A stretch of DNA of 64,000 nt from assembly GCA_001777915.1 (NCBI GenBank), contig MFFN01000002.1, positions 62,001 to 126,000 on the forward strand, read 5' to 3'. This stretch comes from Candidatus Edwardsbacteria bacterium RifOxyA12_full_54_48 (GTDB taxonomy: Bacteria; Edwardsbacteria; AC1; EtOH8). The notes beneath the pieces are model-generated. The model did not search any database, was not told the DNA's origin, and saw only the letters and a list, made by a program, of their open reading frames with translations. Numbering within the stretch: the stretch's first letter is position 1; every line of letters begins with the position of its first letter. This document shows, piece by piece, positions 1 through 8,660 of the stretch. A program made the translations under genes and the position numbers.

Positions 1-44
1 TATTATTTATGCCATATGAAACGGTTATAGGGTTGAATTTAAGC

Positions 45-52
45 AAGGAGGT
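45..52 (+). promoter_or_regulatory. Strong Shine-Dalgarno of the Xre-type gene
   Basis: AAGGAGGT lies only three bases before the ATG at 56, closer than usual. No better in-frame start is visible, so the ATG at 56 is kept. Confidence 0.6.
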
Positions 53-55
53 CAT

Positions 56-427
56 ATGAATGATTTTATCGGGTTGGTTGGAGACAAAGTAAGGAAGCTT
101 CGCAAAGCCCAGGGATTAACCCAGGGACAGCTGGGAGAGAAGGCCGGCTTTGATTATCGGTATATCGGCTTTATCGAACAGGCCCGGGTAAATCCAACAA
201 TCAAGACTCTGGAGAAAGTTGCCAATGCCCTTAAGTTGACGGTGCCGGATTTGTTTCCCGGCAATAAGGAGATTGAGACAGCCAAGAAGGGTGCGCCGGC
301 CAAGGTTGTTGAACGGGAAAAAATAATGTCTAAGATCATGAAAGACTTAAATAAGGTCGATAACAGTAAGCTGAAAAGCATTGCTAAAATTGTAAATATT
401 TCGGCGAGTGGAGAGGGTGTTTCTTGA
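56..427 (+). CDS. Xre/Cro-type helix-turn-helix transcriptional regulator
   Basis: A 123-residue protein with an HTH_3 (Xre/Cro) domain at about residues 8-68: the run VRKLRKAQGLTQGQLGEKAG is followed by a recognition-helix segment and the usual N-P-T-I-K-T-L-E-K-V-A-N-A-L signature. The last 50 residues are a Lys-rich helical tail of unknown role. It is probably a dimeric DNA-binding repressor; its target is unknown. It stands alone and ends in a clear rho-independent terminator. Family assignment is confident, biological role is not. Confidence 0.88.
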   Translation: MNDFIGLVGDKVRKLRKAQGLTQGQLGEKAGFDYRYIGFIEQARVNPTIKTLEKVANALKLTVPDLFPGNKEIETAKKGAPAKVVEREKIMSKIMKDLNKVDNSKLKSIAKIVNISASGEGVS

Positions 428-481
428 GAAATAACCTGAAGCAAGCAATTTTATACGGCAGATAACCGGGCTTTCCAGCAA

Positions 482-507
482 GGCGGGATATAATATCCCG
501 CCTTTTT
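482..507 (+). terminator. Rho-independent terminator after the Xre-type gene
   Basis: Perfect 9-bp inverted repeat GGCGGGATA / TATCCCGCC with a 3-nt loop (TAA), followed by five T. It closes the 56-427 transcription unit. Confidence 0.9.
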
Positions 508-843
508 CCATATAGTGGGATTAACAAAATAGCCTATTGCAAATTGGGAGGTAAATATTGCATTACTATTACTTTGCCGTTATCTACCGAAGCCCTGAGC
601 GGCTGTAATTCCATGTAATTAGAAGGCTTACGAATGTTGCGGAAAGCAACACAAATGGCCTAAAATATGCAAGCGAAGTTATTGGGGGAACGCTAGTTTA
701 TAGGCTGTTTCTTGGCAGTATTTATGGTCTTTGAATATCTCCCATTAGGGATCACAGCCTTGTCGCTTTGTTTGGTTTCCGATTGGTTTAAATAATAAAA
801 TGGCAATTGGAACTAAAACAATAATTGATAAGAGGGGAAATCA
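508..843. other. Intergenic stretch with no recognised feature
   Basis: No credible reading frame, RNA or repeat was recognised in this 336-base gap. It must carry the promoter of the ferritin-like gene, but no consensus -35/-10 pair stands out. The only clear signal is the Shine-Dalgarno AGAGGGG just before 844. Confidence 0.5.
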
Positions 844-1329
844 ATGGAAAATAAGGAGTTGTTGAAAAACATAAAGCAGGCCGTTAAAATGGAGAACGAG
901 GCGGCGCTTTTTTATAAGCATGTTGCCCTGCTCTCTAAAGACATCCGAGCCGGTGAAATGCTGATGCAGTTTTCCCAAGACGAGGAGAAGCACCGAAGAA
1001 TATTGGAATACGTGGTGGAAAGCTACAAACACAACCACGAAAAGTTCGATTTCCCGGACATCGGGCCGCCCCCGGAATCCGGAACGCTTGAAACCAGCCC
1101 GTTATATGCCAAAAAACTGTCGGAATTGACGGGAGAGTCGAAGCCTGTTCTGCTGACATTAAGAGAGTTTATCAAAAAAGAAAATATAGCCATCGCCTTG
1201 TATTCCAAATTATCAGAGAGCAGCCATGATGTAAATATCAGGAAATTCTTCGGCTCCCTGGTCAAATGGGAACAAAGGCACCTGGATCTGCTTGAAAGAC
1301 AGGCAACGGCCTTTGCGGTGAATCGATAG
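844..1329 (+). CDS. Ferritin-like / rubrerythrin-type diiron protein
   Basis: A 161-residue four-helix-bundle protein of the rubrerythrin/ferritin-like class (COG1633 type). Both diiron half-sites are visible: Glu17/Glu19 followed by E47-E-K-H50 in the first half, and KKENIAIALY followed by WEQRH (an ExxH) in the second. There is no C-terminal rubredoxin domain (no CxxC pair), so it is not a classical rubrerythrin. Known relatives handle iron or peroxide in the cytoplasm; the exact reaction cannot be told from sequence. It has its own good ribosome site and seems monocistronic. A bacteriohemerythrin at 10.3 kb is a second diiron protein in the window. Confidence 0.85.
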   Translation: MENKELLKNIKQAVKMENEAALFYKHVALLSKDIRAGEMLMQFSQDEEKHRRILEYVVESYKHNHEKFDFPDIGPPPESGTLETSPLYAKKLSELTGESKPVLLTLREFIKKENIAIALYSKLSESSHDVNIRKFFGSLVKWEQRHLDLLERQATAFAVNR

Positions 1330-1428
1330 TGTCCGGCTTCCTAAGGGGCGATCGTATAAGAGCCGGGCTTTCCCGAATACCCGGCGGTCTGTTAACTGAA
1401 TGTTTTAAATTTTGCCGAGAGGGTTGAT

Positions 1429-1734
1429 ATGGCCAAGAAAGTGCGAAACATCAACGGAACACCGTATAATACCTGTAGTTGCGGGAGCTGGCTGGCGCAT
1501 TGGGAGAAATACAGCGGCCGCATAGCGGTGTATTGTTCCGAAGCCGGCTGTGCCAATCAAGCGGAGGCCGGCGGGCATGTATTGAGGGTGGGAGCCAATG
1601 ATGACAATTGGTATATCATCCCTCTGTGTGCCGAGCACAATTCCCTGACCGGGCGGGCCATCGAAGTGATCGATGCCACCATCTTCGTTCCGGCCAACGT
1701 GGAGGAAACCTGCGGCAGTAAAGGTCAAGGGTAA
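1429..1734 (+). CDS. Small Cys-rich protein, HNH-like zinc fold, function unknown
   Basis: A 101-residue protein with a CxC near residue 17, further Cys at about 36 and 41, and a C-A-E-H-N segment near 67. This spacing is typical of a zinc-bound treble-clef/HNH-like fold. The conserved-looking opening (NTCSCGSWLAHWEKYSG) resembles a widespread uncharacterised bacterial family. Without the full HNH catalytic triad, nuclease activity is not claimed. It is followed after 4 bases by a GIY-YIG-like gene, so the two are probably co-transcribed. Confidence 0.6.
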   Translation: MAKKVRNINGTPYNTCSCGSWLAHWEKYSGRIAVYCSEAGCANQAEAGGHVLRVGANDDNWYIIPLCAEHNSLTGRAIEVIDATIFVPANVEETCGSKGQG

Positions 1735-1738
1735 GAAG

Positions 1739-1951
1739 ATGCGTTATGCGGGATTGACCGACGATCCGGTTCGGCGGAAGCAGGACCATGGCAATTCGTT
1801 CGATTGGCATGTGATCCGTGAATTTGCCACCGAGGATGAAGCCCGGAAGTGGGAGAAAGGCATGCTGCTCCTGGGCTATCAGGGAAGAGCCGGAGGCCGG
1901 GGTTGGAGATACGGGTACACCTACACCATCACCTTATGGACCAGGCAATAG
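1739..1951 (+). CDS. Small GIY-YIG-like protein
   Basis: A 70-residue protein. The start at 1739 was chosen over an upstream in-frame ATG at 1673 because the latter lies inside the preceding gene and the extra residues do not match the fold. The opening MRYAGLTDDPVRRKQDHGN has the layout of a GIY-YIG domain: a Y-x-G-L-T strand, then R-R-K and H. The later E-A-R-K-W-E segment supplies a candidate catalytic Glu. It is short for the family (usually about 80-100 residues), so activity is uncertain. It may act with the upstream Cys-rich protein. Confidence 0.55.
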   Translation: MRYAGLTDDPVRRKQDHGNSFDWHVIREFATEDEARKWEKGMLLLGYQGRAGGRGWRYGYTYTITLWTRQ

Positions 1952-2400
1952 ACGGGCTGCACCGGTCCGATATTGTTATATAAAAGGGCCTGCGGTATCT
2001 TACTAATGCATACGCATTTAATAAATTCTTTACTACTCTATGCTTGGGAGGCCGGCCCAAGCTGGCCTTGATGAATGCCCAGCGATACCATTAATGATAT
2101 CGCTGGTAAACCATCAATGGTCATAAATGGCCATACCGTTATGTCAGTACAATTAATGCGTTTGTATAATGCATACTCCGGGCTTTTTGTTTATCGGCAT
2201 ATCTTGCCAAAATAGGGAGAATGGTTATGGCGGCCTACAAATATCCGGATTTCATCCGGCAGGTATATAACTACGCTTTTGATATTGCCGCCGGACCGGG
2301 CGAGTCGGCGCAAAATTCCGGCATAAACCGGGTGAAGGGGACATTCGGTGGCGGTTGATCGTAGCGACAGACTGATCGTCGTCCCAAGGTTAAATACTAT
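1952..2400. other. Intergenic stretch with small hairpins
   Basis: No gene is supported. It contains short palindromic pieces, such as GCGATA...TATCGC around 2082-2103 and repeated TGGCCAT-like motifs near 2120-2145. None has a T-tract that would make a convincing terminator. Confidence 0.4.
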
Positions 2401-2429
2401 TTGACAATTCTCTTTCAAAAGTATATAGT
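2401..2429 (+). promoter_or_regulatory. Sigma-70-type promoter ahead of the defence block
   Basis: TTGACA (2401-2406), a 17-base spacer, then TATAGT (2424-2429). This is close to consensus and 42 bases before the ATG at 2471. It probably drives the nuclease fragment and perhaps the methyltransferase unit downstream. Confidence 0.7.
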
Positions 2430-2470
2430 TGTTACTAAATAACTCGCAATAATATTTGTAATTTTATTTT

Positions 2471-2728
2471 ATGTCTCAACTCAAAGCCGCCCTCCAGGAA
2501 CTGGCAACACAGGCCAAAGCCAATAAGATCCATAAGATGGCCGAAATGCAGGTGCAGTCCAGCTATGTAGTCAAAGTGTTGGAACTTTTAGGCTGGAGAG
2601 ATAGCGACTGGAAGCTGGGCTCCGGCCAGGGTGTAAACACCGGCAAATTTCCGGACATCAGCCTGCATGACAGGAACAAGCATACCGTGCTGGTGGTGGA
2701 ATGCCCGCCGCAGGTGCCGAAATGGTGA
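2471..2728 (+). pseudogene. Truncated restriction-type endonuclease N-terminus
   Basis: The 85-codon frame starts like the N-terminal nuclease domain of HsdR/type IIG-like restriction proteins: LLGWRDSDWKLGSGQG, then GKFPDISL (the PD part), then TVLVVEC. In PD-(D/E)xK nucleases the last strand continues as E-x-K. Here it reads E-C-P, because a 21-bp tandem repeat array begins at that codon and brings a stop at 2728. All downstream domains are missing. The most economical reading is a broken gene disrupted by the array. A functional short peptide cannot be excluded but seems unlikely. Confidence 0.6.
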
Positions 2729-2834
2729 TCACAAGGAGTGCGAAGCCCACCGCAGGCGCGGAAATGCTCTTCCCGGGTGTTGAAATGCTCTTCACAGGTA
2801 GTGCGAAGTGCTCCGCAGGCGTGGAAATGTTGAC
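2709..2834. repeat. Six-unit 21-bp tandem repeat array
   Basis: Six contiguous degenerate 21-base units start at 2709, 2730, 2751, 2772, 2793 and 2814. Two alternating styles occur: CGCAGG(C/T)G..GAAATG and CACA(A/G)G.AGTGCGAAG. There are no spacers, so this is a minisatellite, not a CRISPR. On the minus strand it gives an open 7-residue repeat rich in Cys, Gly and His, most likely fortuitous. It replaces the catalytic end of the upstream nuclease fragment and lies 40 bases before the methyltransferase. Confidence 0.85.
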
Positions 2835-2874
2835 CCCGCAACTGTACAAATTATAAAACAATCGATTAAAAATC

Positions 2875-4095
2875 ATGGCAAACAGTAATCTTACAAACGC
2901 AAAAAGGGCAAAGAACGACGAGTTCTATACACAGTACGATGATATTCAAAAAGAGATTGAAGCATATCTGGAATACAACCCCAAGGTGTTCAAAGGCAAG
3001 ACAGTGTATTGTAACTGCGATGATCCGTTCGAGAGCAATTTTTTTCGTTATTTCGTGCTAAATTTCGATAAGCTTAGACTGAAACAACTTATCACTACCA
3101 GCTATAAGCCATCACCAGTGGCCAACACGCAACTGGAGTTAATAGGCGTTGATAAAACTCACACAAAATCAAAAGGCCGACCCAAAATAACCGCCAATAA
3201 ATTTATTATCAACGAAGTTCAAGACATAGATGGCGACGGCGAATTCAACTTGAAGGATGTTGCCAAGCAGTTAAAGGCAAACAAACACAACGAATGGACA
3301 CCGATAAACGGCGACGGCGACTTTCGTAGCGATGAATGTATAAAGCTGCTGAAACAATCTGATATCGTAGTAACAAATCCTCCGTTTTCGTTGTTTCGCG
3401 AATATGTTAAACAGCTTTTTGATTATAATAAAAAGTTTGTGATTATTGGCAACTTGAATGCGATTACCTACAAAGAAGTTTTTCAAAAGATTAAGGAAAA
3501 CAAGATGTGGTTGGGGCCAAGTATCTCTAGTGGCGATCGTGAGTTTCAAGTTCCAGATAGTTATCCAATTACTGCTGCTGGGTGGAGAGTAAATGATGAA
3601 GGGAAAATATTTTTACGCATAAAAGGTGTCCGTTGGTTCACCAACCTTGACCACGGTAGAAGACACCAACCCCTAAAACCTATGTCAATGAAAGACAATT
3701 TAAGATTTAACAAAAAACTGAAAGGTAAAGAATTTTATGACCGCTATGACAACTACGATGCTATAGAAGTTCCATTTACTGATGCCATTCCGAGCGATTA
3801 CAAAGGCGTAATGGGGGTGCCGATTAGTTTTTTGGATAAATATAATCCTGATCAATTTGAAATAGTAGGCTTGACTTCAGGCAGAGATGAGTTTGAATGT
3901 CGGCCCTCCAAAAAATATATAAACCCAACCCAACATAACACAGATGGTAGTGTAATTAATGGGAGTAAATCCAACACTCGTGCAACTATTAAACTTGATA
4001 AAGTGCCAGCAGATATTTATTACACCGCAGACAATGCAGATGGACCCCTTTTAATCGTTTATGCTAGAATCTTAATTAAACACAAGAAGAAGTAA
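2875..4095 (+). CDS. EcoRI-family adenine-specific DNA methyltransferase
   Basis: A 406-residue protein of the M.EcoRI-type N6-adenine methyltransferase family. The N-terminus [20 protein letters not shown] and the [17 protein letters not shown] segment are typical of that family. The catalytic NPPF motif is at residues 168-171, preceded by DIVVTN. It should methylate adenine in a short DNA site to protect it from a partner nuclease. The next gene, a DUF262-HNH protein, begins one base after its stop, so the pair is probably translated together. Base composition is more AT-rich than the flanks, in keeping with horizontal acquisition. Confidence 0.9.
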   Translation: MANSNLTNAKRAKNDEFYTQYDDIQKEIEAYLEYNPKVFKGKTVYCNCDDPFESNFFRYFVLNFDKLRLKQLITTSYKPSPVANTQLELIGVDKTHTKSKGRPKITANKFIINEVQDIDGDGEFNLKDVAKQLKANKHNEWTPINGDGDFRSDECIKLLKQSDIVVTNPPFSLFREYVKQLFDYNKKFVIIGNLNAITYKEVFQKIKENKMWLGPSISSGDREFQVPDSYPITAAGWRVNDEGKIFLRIKGVRWFTNLDHGRRHQPLKPMSMKDNLRFNKKLKGKEFYDRYDNYDAIEVPFTDAIPSDYKGVMGVPISFLDKYNPDQFEIVGLTSGRDEFECRPSKKYINPTQHNTDGSVINGSKSNTRATIKLDKVPADIYYTADNADGPLLIVYARILIKHKKK

Positions 4096-4096
4096 C

Positions 4097-5266
4097 ATGA
4101 AAACAACATTAAAAACAGACATTACTGTCAAAGATATTTGCGAAGGGTTCGTCTATAACGAACTGGAGGGCAAGGGGCTTTTCGGCCTGTCCGGCAAGCT
4201 GACAATCCAGCCGGAATACCAGCGTAATTATATCTATGCTTCCGACGGCGGCAAAAAAGAAGTGGCCGTCATCGAATCCCTACTCAAAGAGTACCCGCTA
4301 GGTTTGATATATTTTAACAAAGTAAGCGATGAAAAACTGGAAGTCTTGGACGGTCAACAGCGCATTACCAGTTTCGGGCGCTTTATCGCTGGGAAATTTG
4401 CCATCAAAGATGACGATGGGAATGAGCAATATTTCAGTGGCATGGCAAAGGACAAGCAAACTAGAATATTGAAAACAAAACTGACCATTTACGAATGCGA
4501 GGGCAAGGAAAGCGAAATAAAGGAGTGGTTCAAGACAATCAACATTGCCGGGGTCCCGCTCAATGAGCAGGAGCTTTTGAATGCAATATATTCTGGTCCG
4601 TTTGTGACGCTCGGCAAGGCAGAGTTCAGTAACAGTCAAAATGCCAACATTCAGAAATGGAGCGCCTATGTAAAAGGCAGCGCCAATCGTCAGGATTTTA
4701 TGGAAAGGGCTTTGGATTGGGTGAGCAAGGGCAATATCAGTGACTATATGAGCCAGCATCGCAAGGATGAAAACATCAACGAGCTTAAAACATACTTCAA
4801 TAGCGTTATTGAATGGGCGTCTAGCGTATTTAAAGATGTCCAAAGGGAGATGTGTGGTATTGAGTGGGGACGGCTGTATGAAGAGTATCATAAAAAATCG
4901 TATAACCCTGCTAAAGTATCAGCAGAAGCCCAGGAGCTTTACGCTGACCCATATATCAAAAACCGAAAGGGAATCTTTGAGTATATACTTGGGGGTTCCG
5001 TAGATACAAAATTGCTGGAGGTCCGGGTCTTTGATGAGGCAACCAAGAAAACTGTTTACGCAGCACAGACTAAAAAGGCTGAAACCAAAGGAAAATCAAA
5101 CTGCCCACTTTGTGCAGTGGGGCATGATGCCAACAAGAGCAAGATATGGAAATTAGACGAAATGGATGCCGACCATGTAACAGCATGGAGCAAGGGTGGC
5201 GGTACAAATGCCAAGAACTGTCAAATGTTGTGTAAGACCCATAATAGAGCAAAAGGGAATCGATAA
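4097..5266 (+). CDS. DUF262-HNH putative endonuclease
   Basis: A 389-residue protein. The N-terminal DUF262 (ParB/GmrS-like) domain is at about residues 10-220 with its D-G-Q-Q-R motif at 85-89. The C-terminal HNH domain is at about 336-389: C336-x2-C339, D-A-D-H360, Asn374, C375-x3-C379 and H382. The DUF262 motif is known in GmrSD-like modification-dependent enzymes, where it binds or hydrolyses nucleotide, and the HNH would cut DNA. It sits one base after the EcoRI-family methyltransferase, so it is likely the nuclease of this restriction-modification unit. Whether it cuts unmodified or modified DNA cannot be told from sequence. Confidence 0.85.
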   Translation: MKTTLKTDITVKDICEGFVYNELEGKGLFGLSGKLTIQPEYQRNYIYASDGGKKEVAVIESLLKEYPLGLIYFNKVSDEKLEVLDGQQRITSFGRFIAGKFAIKDDDGNEQYFSGMAKDKQTRILKTKLTIYECEGKESEIKEWFKTINIAGVPLNEQELLNAIYSGPFVTLGKAEFSNSQNANIQKWSAYVKGSANRQDFMERALDWVSKGNISDYMSQHRKDENINELKTYFNSVIEWASSVFKDVQREMCGIEWGRLYEEYHKKSYNPAKVSAEAQELYADPYIKNRKGIFEYILGGSVDTKLLEVRVFDEATKKTVYAAQTKKAETKGKSNCPLCAVGHDANKSKIWKLDEMDADHVTAWSKGGGTNAKNCQMLCKTHNRAKGNR

Positions 5267-5417
5267 TTTAACATTGAAATCTCAAAGCGTATTTTCATCA
5301 TAGGCCAAATGTACTGCGGGTGTTCGGTGGCCGGGGCCATGCCAAAGACCTAAGCGGTGTTCGCCCTGGTGATGACGTTTATTATGAAATAATTGTGTAT
5401 AGCGTATTTAAAAGAAA

Positions 5418-7778
5418 ATGATAACAAAAATAACAAAACTCAAGAATTTCGGCATATTTCACGACTATTCTTGGACAGCGGGCTTCCCCGAATTCAAGAA
5501 GTATAATTTGATATATGGCTGGAATAGAAGTGGGAAAACTACAATTGCGCGTGTTTTTGCGAGTTGTGAGAAAAAATGTATTTATGACAAGGATAAATTT
5601 AAACAGTATCCGGAAAATGGGGAATTTGAAATTAAGACAGACGATGGTGTAATTGTTAATAATACAAATGTTACTACTAACATCTTATCAATAAAAGTTT
5701 TCAATCAAGATTTTATTGATGAGCACATTTCTTTTAACCCAGCAGAGTCGTGTGCACCTATTTTTTATCAAAGTAAAGAAGATTACGAGTCTGAAAAACG
5801 ACTTACCCAACTTAAGCTAGATAAAATTACGTTTGGCAAAACATACGAAGAAGCTAAGAAAACTAAGTTAGCAAAGGAAGAAACGAAGAACACCTTTTTG
5901 ACTGGTTTGGGAAGGGAAATTGCGAATATTCTCTTTGATAAGAACTACAATAAAAAGAAGGTGGAGAGCAATATAAACACTATCGGGATTGATAATTATT
6001 CAGGCAAGATTCTTTCTGATGAAGACAAGAAAAAATACGAAGCAATAAGTAAAAGCACAGCCGGCGTAGTTCAAAACCCCCTTGCTGATTATCAATTCTC
6101 ATTTCCATTTGAGGGGGTAATTGTTAATAGTTTTCAAATGTTGTTCGATGAGGTTAATAAACTGCTTAGCAAAAATGTTATTTCCGAAACGTTGGATAGA
6201 TTAAAAGACGATCATAGTTTAAACAATTGGGTTAAGCAGGGATATGATTTACACAAGGCCAAAAACGAAAAAGGCAAATGTTTGTTTTGCCAAAAACCAC
6301 TTGATAATGACTTCTTAAATTCTCTTTCAAGGCATTTCAGTAAAGATTATGAGGATTTACAAAATACGATTAGTTATTTAAGAAACGATATTATAAAAAT
6401 AAAGAAAAATGAATTTGCTTTGAAAAACGACGATCTTTACCCCGACTTAAAGGTTAACTACGAGACAAAAGCAAAGGAATTAAATGAATGTATTGGGAAA
6501 ATAAATGCTTGGATTGATGGGGTTTTAAAGAAATTAGAAGAAAAGCACAATAATCCGCTGTCTGTCGTCATAAATTCCAAAACACCAGAAGACTTTTTGA
6601 CTTCATATAATCAAATTATTGAGGAACTTAATAAAATTATCACGGATCATAATGAGAAAGTAATCAATCATGATAAGGAAGTAACAAAAGCAAGAGATAA
6701 ATTGGAGCTTAATTCAATTGCCGCTGCTTTGTCTGAACAAGATTATAAAAAGATGGTAAACGACTACATAGAAGCAGCGAGAAATGAAGATGTAGCACTT
6801 AAGGCATTAAATAATAATGACTCTGAAATATTAGACTTGGAAAAACAGACTTCAAATATCGGCAATGCAATTAATGAAATAAACAAACATTTAAAGGAAT
6901 TTTTTGGAAGAGAAGAAATAAAGCTTGCACTAGACGCAGATAAAAAAGGTTATACTATAGAAAGAAATGGACATCCTGCGATAAATTTGAGTGAGTGTGA
7001 GAAAACGGCAATCGCTTTTTCGTATTTTGTTGTAAAGATTGGTGAGGGTTCCTTTGATAAATCAAAGGGGGTTGTTTTTATTGATGATCCGATTTCCAGT
7101 TTTGATTCAAATTTTATCTATCATTGTTTCTCAATGATAAGCACACATTTCAAAGAAGTGGGCCAACTTTTCATTTCCACTCATAATTTTCAGCTTTTTA
7201 ATCTTACCAAAGACTGGTTTATAAATAAAAACAATACGACAAAGAGAGATAACGAAAAAGCAAGGGCGGAAAGTAAGGTGGGAAAACCAATCCCTTGCGA
7301 ATATTTTATGGTAGAGAATTTTACTGAATCAGATATCCGAAAAGCAAAAATTGTCGAACTTGATAGAACGCTTCGCAATTATAAATCTGAATATCATTTT
7401 TTATTTGCCAAACTCAAAGAGTTTTCAGATAAACCTAATACCGAGTACGAGGACTTTTATACAATTGGTAATATGGCAAGGAGATTATTTGATATATTCG
7501 CAGACTTTAAGATACCAACAACAGGAGATCAGAAATCTAAAATGGATGTGTTGCTCAATAATATCAATGTGCCGGATGAAAAGATAAGCAAAATAGATGC
7601 TGGCAAAGCATACAAATTAGTTAACGAGTTTTCACACAACTCAGACCCAACGAGCACAATAGAACACAAAGATAAAAGTGAAAGTAAAGAAGCTATAAAA
7701 GTACTTTTGAATATTATAAAAGAGTCAGATCCAAAGCATTATGAAATATTGTTGAAAATACTTCACTCTAAGAGCTAA
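5418..7778 (+). CDS. AAA_13 ATPase with zinc-hook CxxC (RloC-like)
   Basis: A 786-residue SMC/Rad50-like ATPase. Walker A is G34-W-N-R-S-G-K-T41, and a long charged coiled coil is interrupted by a CxxC (Cys288, Cys291), the mark of a zinc hook. Walker B with D556-D557 lies in VVFIDDPISSFDS, and the switch His589 in STHN. RloC and PrrC anticodon nucleases share this ATPase family. However, the classic R-x3-E...H nuclease triad is not obvious in the C-terminus, which instead has SEYHFLF and NMARRLFDIF segments and a possible R653-x6-H660. The gene is strongly AT-rich, follows a restriction-modification pair, and its TAA overlaps the ATG of a DUF2971 gene. An anti-phage role is likely; the effector reaction is unknown. 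Confidence 0.8.
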   Translation: MITKITKLKNFGIFHDYSWTAGFPEFKKYNLIYGWNRSGKTTIARVFASCEKKCIYDKDKFKQYPENGEFEIKTDDGVIVNNTNVTTNILSIKVFNQDFIDEHISFNPAESCAPIFYQSKEDYESEKRLTQLKLDKITFGKTYEEAKKTKLAKEETKNTFLTGLGREIANILFDKNYNKKKVESNINTIGIDNYSGKILSDEDKKKYEAISKSTAGVVQNPLADYQFSFPFEGVIVNSFQMLFDEVNKLLSKNVISETLDRLKDDHSLNNWVKQGYDLHKAKNEKGKCLFCQKPLDNDFLNSLSRHFSKDYEDLQNTISYLRNDIIKIKKNEFALKNDDLYPDLKVNYETKAKELNECIGKINAWIDGVLKKLEEKHNNPLSVVINSKTPEDFLTSYNQIIEELNKIITDHNEKVINHDKEVTKARDKLELNSIAAALSEQDYKKMVNDYIEAARNEDVALKALNNNDSEILDLEKQTSNIGNAINEINKHLKEFFGREEIKLALDADKKGYTIERNGHPAINLSECEKTAIAFSYFVVKIGEGSFDKSKGVVFIDDPISSFDSNFIYHCFSMISTHFKEVGQLFISTHNFQLFNLTKDWFINKNNTTKRDNEKARAESKVGKPIPCEYFMVENFTESDIRKAKIVELDRTLRNYKSEYHFLFAKLKEFSDKPNTEYEDFYTIGNMARRLFDIFADFKIPTTGDQKSKMDVLLNNINVPDEKISKIDAGKAYKLVNEFSHNSDPTSTIEHKDKSESKEAIKVLLNIIKESDPKHYEILLKILHSKS

Positions 7779-8521
7779 TGTGTCTGATGTCGGAAAAACC
7801 TAAATATCTTTATAAATACCATCAAATGAATCTTCATCTGATGGAGATGTTGACTAATGCAAAATTTTATATGTCAAAAAGGTCAGATTTAAATGATCCT
7901 TTAGATTCAACATTCGCAATTAGTTTAGAAAGCTATTTAAAACTATATTATGAGAAATATCCATCTTTAAAAAGTAATAAAGAACATGTAGAACTTGTTT
8001 CCTCAATCTTTAAATCTGAAATTGAACGTGGAGAAAGTTCTTGGATAAACACAATAGATGAATTATACTCTAAACTAAGAGTTAGTTGTTTTACAGAAGA
8101 TGGGAATAATCCATTAATGTGGTCACATTATGCACAAAACCATACAGGTGTTTGTCTAAAATTTGAGTTATCTAAGGACCCAAATTTAGAAAAAGCCATA
8201 AACCCTGTTTCGTATATAGATGAGTTCATCGACATTAACGGTGCAGAAGATTTTCGTAAGTGTTTATTGTCAAAGGTTAAAACTTGGAGTGTCGAGAAGG
8301 AATGGAGAATAATATCCGAAAAAGAAAGATTCCCATTTAAGCAAGAGGCATTAATACAAATTATATTTGGGCTAAAGGTGCCAGATTCAACATTGACTTG
8401 GTTTACACAATTTAGAGAAAATGTATATTATATGCATGCTCCAATATATAGATTAAAGGTAAGAAAAAATAAATTAATATTAATTGATGAGTGGGACGAA
8501 GTTGTTGTAGATGATTTGTAA
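7778..8521 (+). CDS. DUF2971 family protein
   Basis: A 247-residue protein with the DUF2971 layout: LYKYH near the N-terminus, SDLNDPLDSTF at about 37-47, then CFTEDGNNPLMWSHYAQNHTGVCL in the middle and W-S-V-E-K-E-W-R-I near residue 175. The family has no settled biochemical function. The start overlaps the ATPase stop by one base (TAATG), so the pair is translationally coupled and probably one functional unit. A second in-frame ATG three codons later (7787) is also possible. The gene is as AT-rich as the ATPase gene, suggesting joint arrival. Confidence 0.8.
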   Translation: MCLMSEKPKYLYKYHQMNLHLMEMLTNAKFYMSKRSDLNDPLDSTFAISLESYLKLYYEKYPSLKSNKEHVELVSSIFKSEIERGESSWINTIDELYSKLRVSCFTEDGNNPLMWSHYAQNHTGVCLKFELSKDPNLEKAINPVSYIDEFIDINGAEDFRKCLLSKVKTWSVEKEWRIISEKERFPFKQEALIQIIFGLKVPDSTLTWFTQFRENVYYMHAPIYRLKVRKNKLILIDEWDEVVVDDL

Positions 8522-8660
8522 ATAAATTCTGTCAAATAGTTGCCAATAATAGTCCAAAAAAACGTAGGCAGTTTGGTCTTCAATATTTGGTAACTAAATA
8601 ACAGCGAAAGTTACAGCTATAACGAACAATTATCAGGTTGGAAAATACTGAACGATTTAT

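Noticed and set aside
2709-2834. CRISPR array
   Set aside because: The 21-bp units are contiguous and degenerate with no spacers, and no cas genes are nearby.
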